Under the pieces are notes generated by a model. It was not told the origin of the DNA. It ran no database searches and saw nothing but the letters and a program-made list of their open reading frames with translations. The position numbers and the translations under genes are program-made. From the NCBI GenBank assembly GCA_025399215.1, contig MU621146.1, forward strand, positions 1-64,000: 64,000 bases of DNA. Direction: 5' to 3'. The DNA comes from Globomyces pollinis-pini (lineage: Eukaryota; Chytridiomycota; Chytridiomycetes; Rhizophydiales; Globomycetaceae). Positions 57,663-64,000 of this stretch are shown here, in pieces. Each line of letters starts with the position of its first letter. Position 1 is the first letter of the stretch.

Positions 57663-58827
57663 ATGGTTATGGACTTTGGATTGGTTTGGGATATTTTGAT
57701 TCTTATTGCGTTGATGATTGGATTCATTGGGGCCTGGTTTGTTTTAATGGTAAGCGTGTTCTTTACCTTTTATTGTAGGATACCTCATTACCTGTAAATT
57801 CATTCAGCATACTGCTAAAAGGCTTAATGTGCATTGATATGGGGATGACCTTTATTTGGCTTAGCCATTTAATATTGAAATATCTTTACAAGGACTATCG
57901 ATGGTTAAATGTCAATGTGTCTATTTCTTACGATTATTTGGAATTCTCATTCTTTCTTCTGGGTAGTTTTATCTCAATGATTCCTTTATATATGGTGCGT
58001 TTCAATGGAAGTGTAGAATCAGTCAACTGGATACTGATATCAATTGTTTGTTTGGTGTTTCCAATGATTAACACTGCACTGGAATTAAATGAAGATAGGA
58101 CTTTGTAAGTCGCAATACTTACTAATTCGTTAGAAATTTGATTGGAATTTGTATCAAATTTGGAGTTACAGTTGCAATCATCATATTGAGCATCATATGC
58201 TATTGTATGACTTATTTTTATTTGGAACAACAAGTGAAGCGAAGAAAAGTTACCAGAAGAATGTCTTCATTTATATTACGCGAAATTCAACATCACAAAG
58301 CAACATATCTAATGATGAATTTTGCCAAATCGTTTGCATTAATTTACATGATCATTCTTGTTCCATTTCTTCTTCAAAACATTTCACATATTTATTTTTT
58401 ACTGACAAAACGGTCACAAATTGTATATTTATTCTTCAAAAGAGCTCACGAATTGACATTGGCAAGTAATGGTATATTACATGCTTGGGCACTTTCATAT
58501 TCTATACCCATGCGATATAAAGCAAAAGAAAACTCACAAAATGCACAGAATAACTATCAACCACCAGTTCCTGAAATGCACTTGTCACAGATGGGAATTA
58601 TGAGTCGAAAGACAGAACTTTATACACCCCAAACTGCAGATGAATCACATATGGGGATATTAAGTCGACACACGGAAGGATTGACAGCACAGACAGCGGA
58701 TACCCCGTTAGGAATACTTCACCAGAACGTGATTTACATGCCACCTAATGAAAATGATACTCAAATAACAGAAGTGAATCAAATTAGAGACACTGATAGA
58801 CTAACTAAACACGGTGAATCAAATTAG
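57663..58827 (+). CDS. 7TM receptor-like protein A (tandem pair)
   Basis: Seven hydrophobic segments: ILILIALMIGFIGAWFVLM; SILLKGLMCIDMGMTFIWLS; YLEFSFFLLGSFISMIPLYM; ILISIVCLVFPMINTALEL; FGVTVAIIILSIICYCMTYF; SFALIYMIILVPFLLQNISH; LASNGILHAWALSYSIPM. The cytoplasmic tail carries repeats of MGIxSRxTExxTxQTAD. Introns are at about 57750-57778 and 58106-58135. It is paralogous to the next gene: NSFSIL, SMIPLYMVRFNGSVESVNW versus SIIPLYIINFHGSISSIHW, and ASNGILHA versus AANGLFHA. The plan is that of cAMP-receptor/Git3-like fungal and amoebal GPCRs, but no ligand or G-protein motif can be named. Confidence 0.8.
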
Positions 58828-59021
58828 AGGCAGTAAGTTTTTAAATGTAATAATTTTCAAATACAATCTTTTAATTCTATGATTTTCAATGATGATTTAC
58901 TGTTCAGGTTCTTGATAACAATTTTTGTTCTAGTCCATTGAGTCCGATAAGGGGAGGGGCTTGATTTGAAACCAAAAACTTCCCACCAATAATTCAAAGT
59001 AAAAAACAATCCTAAAGAGAA

Positions 59022-60230
59022 ATGATTTATTCGGAATTGAATCATTCCATCAGCGTTGTTTGTGGGTCATTTGTAGGTGCCATTGGGTCCGTTTATGTCA
59101 TTTTAAATTCAAAGTTACCTAAAAATTCATTCTCAATCCTAATTCGTTTAATTATGATTGCTAATCTCAGTTTGACTTGTATGTTGTTGTCGTACTTATC
59201 CTATAGCAATTTCTCTCTTGGATTTAGTTAATAACGTTTCCACTTGGAATTCAATATTTATTCGACTTTGGTGTACCAATCTCACTCACCTTATCTTTCG
59301 TTTATATTGCTTTCTCAGTGTCAGTTTATCCATCATTCCACTTTATATCATCAATTTTCATGGCAGTATTTCAAGTATTCACTGGATTCCTATTTTAGGT
59401 TATTGTGTAGGTGCTTCTGCTGTATCTTTGTTTTTATCAAATCCTATTGGTCCAATCGATCGATGGTGCGTTTGAAATACAGTACTAATCAAACTTTTAG
59501 GTATGGATTTACCACAACTTTGGATTCTCTATTATTGTTGTTTTCGGCAATAATCATGCTGGCTTGTTTCTTTATCACATACAGAACGTTAAAGTCTCAG
59601 CAATCAAATCGCAGAACTCTGTTATCTGGAGATACGTTTTATACCCATGAAAATTTCAAACATCACGCATCTGTCATGATGATGCGTTATATTGGTGTTT
59701 TATTTGTTATTGATTTTTTAATTTGGATGCCTTCGATATGCTATTCCATTTGTCTGATTGTGTATAATTTCCCTCCACAATCAAATTTACCATTAATAAT
59801 GGAATTATCCTATAATATCTTTGAAGTTACATTTGCTGCCAATGGACTCTTTCATGCTATTGGCATTCATCTCGCCCAGCGAAAAATTATACTTGTTCCC
59901 CCCAAGCCAGATTCGGAAAATCCACCGCAGATAATTCAAATTAGCCCTACTTCTGAAATACAACCAATCTTTCAACGCAGCCATTATTCTAACTCAATTA
60001 GAGGCACGATAGATTTGATTCGAGAAGGAGAAGGACAAGTGTTGACTACTGCATCTCTAGCAATACCATCTTATCAATCCAGCTTTTTAGAATCAACTGA
60101 AGGAGTGGAAGATCCAGGAATTGTGACTGCCTATGTACATAATTATGTTGTTCATCCTGTAATATTCATCAAGGCTATGCTTGTTGCATATTGGACTTCC
60201 ATGTTTACTTGGATGTCAAACAGGCCGTAA
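59022..60230 (+). CDS. 7TM receptor-like protein B (tandem pair)
   Basis: A paralogue of the preceding gene. MIYSELNHSISVVCGSFVGA opens TM1, then SFSILIRLIMIANLSLTSIS, RLYCFLSVSLSIIPLYIINF, WIPILGYCVGASAVSLFL, DSLLLLFSAIIMLACFFITY, YIGVLFVIDFLIWMPSICYS and YNIFEVTFAANGLFHAIGIH. The ~100-residue tail is unlike that of copy A and lacks its repeats. Two introns are required: 59179-59206 (28 nt), which resolves what would otherwise look like a frameshift, and about 59466-59500. The tails probably set different regulation for the two receptors. Confidence 0.8.
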
Positions 60231-60822
60231 TGTTTATATGTTTTTTTAACCAGTAAATTTTAACTCTGGTGCTAGTTTGTAAACTGGTTCCTAATATATA
60301 CCTTTGCCTTTTGTTGCACAATCAATGGCGTATTTACATCTATAGAATTTCTTATGCATTACAGAAGTATTTTATTAACATGAATCTCATGTGCATTTTG
60401 TACTAGGGTAAGATTTGACTACTAAAGAACCAAACATGAAAGCAACAATATATTCACGTTATTTGAAGCGGAATTTTCTTTACATCTTATCTCCTTTGAT
60501 AGATCAGCAGTACAGCCACTGGTGGGTAAATGCAAGTGGAAATTTGGACGAGGGGGTCAGGGGATGAGTCACATTAGATGTTTTCAAAGGATCTTTTAAA
60601 CACTGTTAGTTATGCGAATGGTTGATCATGCTTGATTATGCTTCATACGCCAATTTTAAATTCGGTAAATGTCCAATTTCGAAAATCGTTTGAATTTACT
60701 CAATCCAAGAACAATCAAAAAGTTGTGATGTGATTCATCTAAGGATATCAATGCTCAATCGCATGCAAAAACACATGATTTTTGAATTCCCTTTTTAACC
60801 GCAAAGTTTGAGGTAGTTTCTC
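60231..60822. other. Intergenic region, 592 bp
   Basis: Upstream of the bZIP gene. No gene, repeat or clear TATA box recognised. Confidence 0.5.
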
Positions 60823-61338
60823 ATGTCTTCAAACCCAAACTTTCGTGATTATCCTTCCCCACAACAATCCCCATCGTTTACGTTCAGTAATACGCATCAA
60901 AATGTTGCTATCGCCAATCATCATGTTGATAATGCCCCTGATGTCAATGATATGCTTCAATGTATTATGAATCAGTCTGTTTATGCATTAAATGACTCTT
61001 TTCAAGATTGTAACCTTTCATTTAGTCAATCAAACCTTGAAGAAAAGTTTAAAGAATTTGATCTGTTGAATGATGCAAATCCTCCTTACGTGATGAATGT
61101 GGTTGAACCAAACACCGTACCCAGTGCTGTTTATCTGTCCAATTTGTATAGGAATGAAGATCGAAAACGTCGTAACCGAATGGCAGCCCAAAAATCAAGA
61201 CAAAAGAAGATTGATGAATTGAATCATATGAAGGCAATTAATGCAGATCAATTGGCGTGTATTAAAAATCTTGCTGAAGAAAACTATCGATTGAAAATGG
61301 AATTGTATGAGCTTTTAAAACAAGTGGAGAATCGTTAA
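60823..61338 (+). CDS. bZIP transcription factor
   Basis: 171 residues, intronless. The C-terminal basic region RKRRNRMAAQKSRQKKI contains the N-x(3)-A-x(3)-S-R core expected for DNA contact. It is followed by a leucine-zipper-like heptad run (ELNHMKAINADQLACIKNLA, EENYRLKMELYELLKQ). The N-terminal 110 residues are Asn/Ser/Gln-rich and probably an activation region. The core resembles AP-1/ATF-type bZIPs, but the exact class and target site cannot be assigned. Confidence 0.9.
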   Translation: MSSNPNFRDYPSPQQSPSFTFSNTHQNVAIANHHVDNAPDVNDMLQCIMNQSVYALNDSFQDCNLSFSQSNLEEKFKEFDLLNDANPPYVMNVVEPNTVPSAVYLSNLYRNEDRKRRNRMAAQKSRQKKIDELNHMKAINADQLACIKNLAEENYRLKMELYELLKQVENR

Positions 61339-61627
61339 GAATTTGGTAATGTGTTTGGTATATTTTTTTGACTCCAATGGTTATGACGTGAACGGTACAG
61401 TGGTTTTTCCAAATCGAAATTAGGATAGTTTTTCAAAACAATCTAATAAAATGAATGAATTGAATAAGAAGTAATAACCAGATGAGTCAGGTCACGTCAG
61501 TTTTAGTATCACAGTTCAATGGATTAGATAATCACGGAGGTTAAAATACAGTGTAAGATTTCTAATGATGACAGTTATATGATAGTAACCTTATACGATC
61601 ATGATTATTAATGACTAATAAAATGGA

Positions 61628-64000
61628 ATGAAAATTATTTCATTCGATTATCTTTCACTCATGTATACAAACATCCAAAAGTCCAATATTCACCCTACAA
61701 CACTAAAGTCTATTCGACCTGCTTATTACCACGAACCTAATGGTGTACCAGTCTTCAAACCAACTATAGAGCAATTCAGTGATTTTTATCAATTCATTTT
61801 GGCTATTCAAGAGTTTAATACTGTACTTTAGTAATCTTAATTCTTGTTAGGCTGGATGTATAAAAGTTATACCACCTAGGAAATGGGTAAAGGAGAATGT
61901 TATGTGTAAACATGCTTTGAATAAAATAAGCATTGTGGATCCGTTGATTCAAACATTTTCTAAAGTTACTAGCCATCCAGGAGCATACATACTTCACCAG
62001 GAATTAAACAATAATCAATCTTCATATACATGTATATACCAATGTTTCTCACACTTAGTCAAGCAATGGCAACACCAAATAAACCTTACACATCCATTAA
62101 AAGAAACAAGTACAACCCAGATCGTAATGAACCTTATTACAATTTAATCCTAGTCAAATGCGCAGAAATCATTTGATTATACCCAAGGTTATCACTTGTC
62201 AAGTTTGGAACATCAATATTGGAATAAATTGACATCAAACGCAACTATTTATGGTGCTGGAATACCAGGATCCTTATTCCCAAGCAATCCTAAGAATACA
62301 TGGAATATTTCAAAATTACAAAATTACTTAACCAAAGTAAAGAAAGAATTCCCGGGAATCAATACACCCTTTTTATACTTTGGACGGTTTAAATCTACTT
62401 TTCCATGGCATTTGGAGGACCTGGATCTTTATTCAATCAAGTAGGTTTTTTTAACTCAGTAACCCTAATCTAACCCTAATTACACACATGCTTATTTCTT
62501 GATTTGGTGAATCAATTAAATTGTAAAGCAATTGCGATGAACAACTTATGATATCGCTACTTTGGTGTATCATTACAATCGTAGCTTCTACTACCCATTA
62601 TCTTCCTTGTTTAAACTTCACTCCAATGTCTATCCCTTTAATCTTTTCTGTCATACTTAGATATATATATTTATTCTTGTACTATGCTAACTTTCGTTTA
62701 GCTATATCCATAAAGGAGTAAGACCTTCCATCTAACAAACAGGCTCCAAAGCAATGGTACATAGTACCACCGACCCACAGAAAGTCGTTTGAAAAACTTG
62801 CTGACTGTAATTCATATATGTTAATGTTAGCATTATTTGATGATGAAATCAAAGACAGATGTCCCGAATACCTTAGGTATTGGAAGTAAACTAATTCTTA
62901 GACATAAATATTGCGTCGTATCACCCGAAATTCTTAAAGAACATGGTATACCCGTACATAAAGTGATTCATCACGAAAATGAATTCATAATTACTTTTCC
63001 TGAAGGTAAGCTATTCTTTAGACAAACTATTGTTCAGCGTATCATCAAGGATTTAATTTTGGCATAAATGTTGCTGAATCAGTCAATTTTGGAACAGATA
63101 GTTGGGCTAAACAAGGAAAAAAAGCCTCCTACTGTCAGTGCTCTCCAAATAACATATCTCCATCGCAAATTTTTATAGATTCACACCTAGAAAGGAAGGC
63201 GACTGCAGTCGGTATTGTACACCATCGCAAATCCGGAAAAACTTTTGAGCCAAAAATTGGAAAAATTCAACCGAGTGCAGGTTTTTATTTTGCATTTTTT
63301 GACCTTTCAAAAGATATAGTACCATTAGTTCAGTCAAAAAGCCCCAGAAGAATTAAAGAAGGCAAAAGGTTAACAAAAAGAAAATCAAATGTCTCTCAGG
63401 ATGATCGACATATCATATCTGATGATGTATCTACAAATACAGAAAAGGGAAATCTTGGCGATATCAACTCTAGTACTTTTTTCAACACATTTCCTGATTT
63501 GACATTAAGTTTGGATTTTGATCAGAATATATCAAAGCAGGAGCATTCTATTCGAGAATGTCAACGGGTATTGGAAAAACATTCTACACTTTCAAAAGCC
63601 GATCTTCCACATTCTGCTCCTGAGCATACTATACCTAATATTGAAGATGTTTTAAATCAACCCGTTGAATTTGATCATAAAAATGGTAAGTCTTTATCTT
63701 GTAATTATAGATGTTATTGATGATTCCCAAACAAACAACTCAGATATTAATAGAATTAACTTTGATACCAATCCATACAACAGTTTAACGGGTATTTTTT
63801 TTATGCACTAACTTTAGATGATGTGAACGATCCTCATTTTGCGAATGAAATGTTTCAAACTATTGATGATGAAAATGATTTTGAAATAAGTATAGAAGAT
63901 GACTTAAAGGGTAAACTTATTGATTTTTAAGTCTTAGAGTGTTTGCCAGATAATAACGAAGATGAAACTTTTGGTTTGGATATTAGCATAGAAGACGATT
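61628..64000 (+). CDS. JmjN/JmjC histone demethylase, KDM4-like, 3' truncated by window
   Basis: The JmjN segment is VPVFKPTIEQFSDFYQFILA, then CIKVIPPRKWVKEN. The linker shows SYTFKQWQHQIN and YHLSSLEHQYWNKLTSNATI. The JmjC domain has GINTPFLYFGRFKSTFPWHL (His of the HxE iron pair), [52 protein letters not shown] and FIITFPEGAYHQGFNFGINV (third iron His), and a CQC zinc-type pair. This fits a KDM4/JHDM3-like H3K9/K36 demethylase. Introns include 62441-62701 (261 nt, exceptional) and several of 24-33 nt. After ~63350 the protein is disordered and becomes acidic, with repeated ISIEDD. The ATG at 61661 is an alternative start. Confidence 0.9.
62460..62480. repeat. Telomere-like CCCTAA repeat inside an intron
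   Basis: TAACCCTAATC followed by TAACCCTAAT: two copies of the TTAGGG-type telomere unit with one extra base between them, in the 261-nt JmjC intron. Confidence 0.85.

Noticed and set aside
59179..59231. Apparent frameshift in the second 7TM receptor gene (stop after SNFSLGFS)
   Set aside because: A 28-nt GT...AG intron at 59179-59206 joins LSLT to SISLLDLVNN and restores a continuous paralogous frame.
62500..62660. Possible box C/D snoRNA in the long JmjC intron (GCGATGA ... CTG)
   Set aside because: The C box does not match RUGAUGA and no terminal stem or clear D box was found.

Overview
This window looks like the genome of a flagellated (zoosporic), early-diverging fungus or close relative such as a chytrid, Rozella-like or aphelid-like organism. 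It is AT-rich and packed, with about 38 genes in 64 kb, and almost every gene is cut by very small GT-AG introns (mostly 23-34 nt). Fungal traits are an M36 fungalysin, a Yhm2-type mitochondrial carrier, a fungal-type GH5 glycolipid hydrolase, a Bem1-like SH3-PX protein and Ysc84-SH3. Flagellar traits are dynein intermediate chain 2, a long WDR87/97-like protein and several coiled-coil proteins. A complex I subunit (NDUFS8) implies an aerobic mitochondrion. The species cannot be named from this alone.

Layout. 0-5 kb: serine palmitoyltransferase LCB1 (5' end outside the window), a ketopantoate-reductase-like enzyme and a TM9SF protein. 5-10 kb: a disordered coiled-coil protein, a possible PPP1R36-like protein, a damaged TMEM70-like reading frame and an SH3-PX protein. 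10-15.6 kb: GH5 enzyme, a secreted beta-propeller-like protein with an assembly gap and an apparent frameshift, an uncertain small gene and a small membrane protein. 16-20 kb: two C2-domain genes and a Ysc84/SH3 actin-patch protein. 21-23 kb: secreted fungalysin. 23-29 kb: the WD-repeat flagellar protein. 29-31.5 kb: two tandem VAMP genes and a citrate/oxoglutarate carrier. 31.7-38 kb: a single-exon 7TM receptor-like protein, eIF2D, a PRELI/UPS protein, a small unknown gene and exosome RRP43. 38-51 kb: coiled-coil and flagellar genes, two F-BAR proteins, NDUFS8 and DNAI2. 51-57 kb: two unknown proteins and an ABCC transporter. 57-64 kb: a tandem pair of 7TM receptors, a bZIP factor and a KDM4-like JmjC demethylase running off the end.

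Functional themes are flagellar motility (several genes between 23 and 51 kb), membrane traffic and curvature (VAMPs, F-BARs, TM9SF, Ysc84, SH3-PX), signalling (three 7TM proteins, C2 proteins, bZIP) and lipid handling (LCB1, GH5, PRELI).

The most unusual signal is intron architecture. One gene carries a 110-nt intervening sequence made of four exactly abutting GT...AG units of 29, 25, 28 and 28 nt. Another has a 54-nt intron made of two such units (29+25). The LCB1 intron is a minisatellite of ten donor-like units. There is also a GC-AG intron supported by protein alignment, and an unusually long intron containing telomere-like repeats. Exon structures were deduced by eye from reading frames and family conservation; boundaries are predictions.
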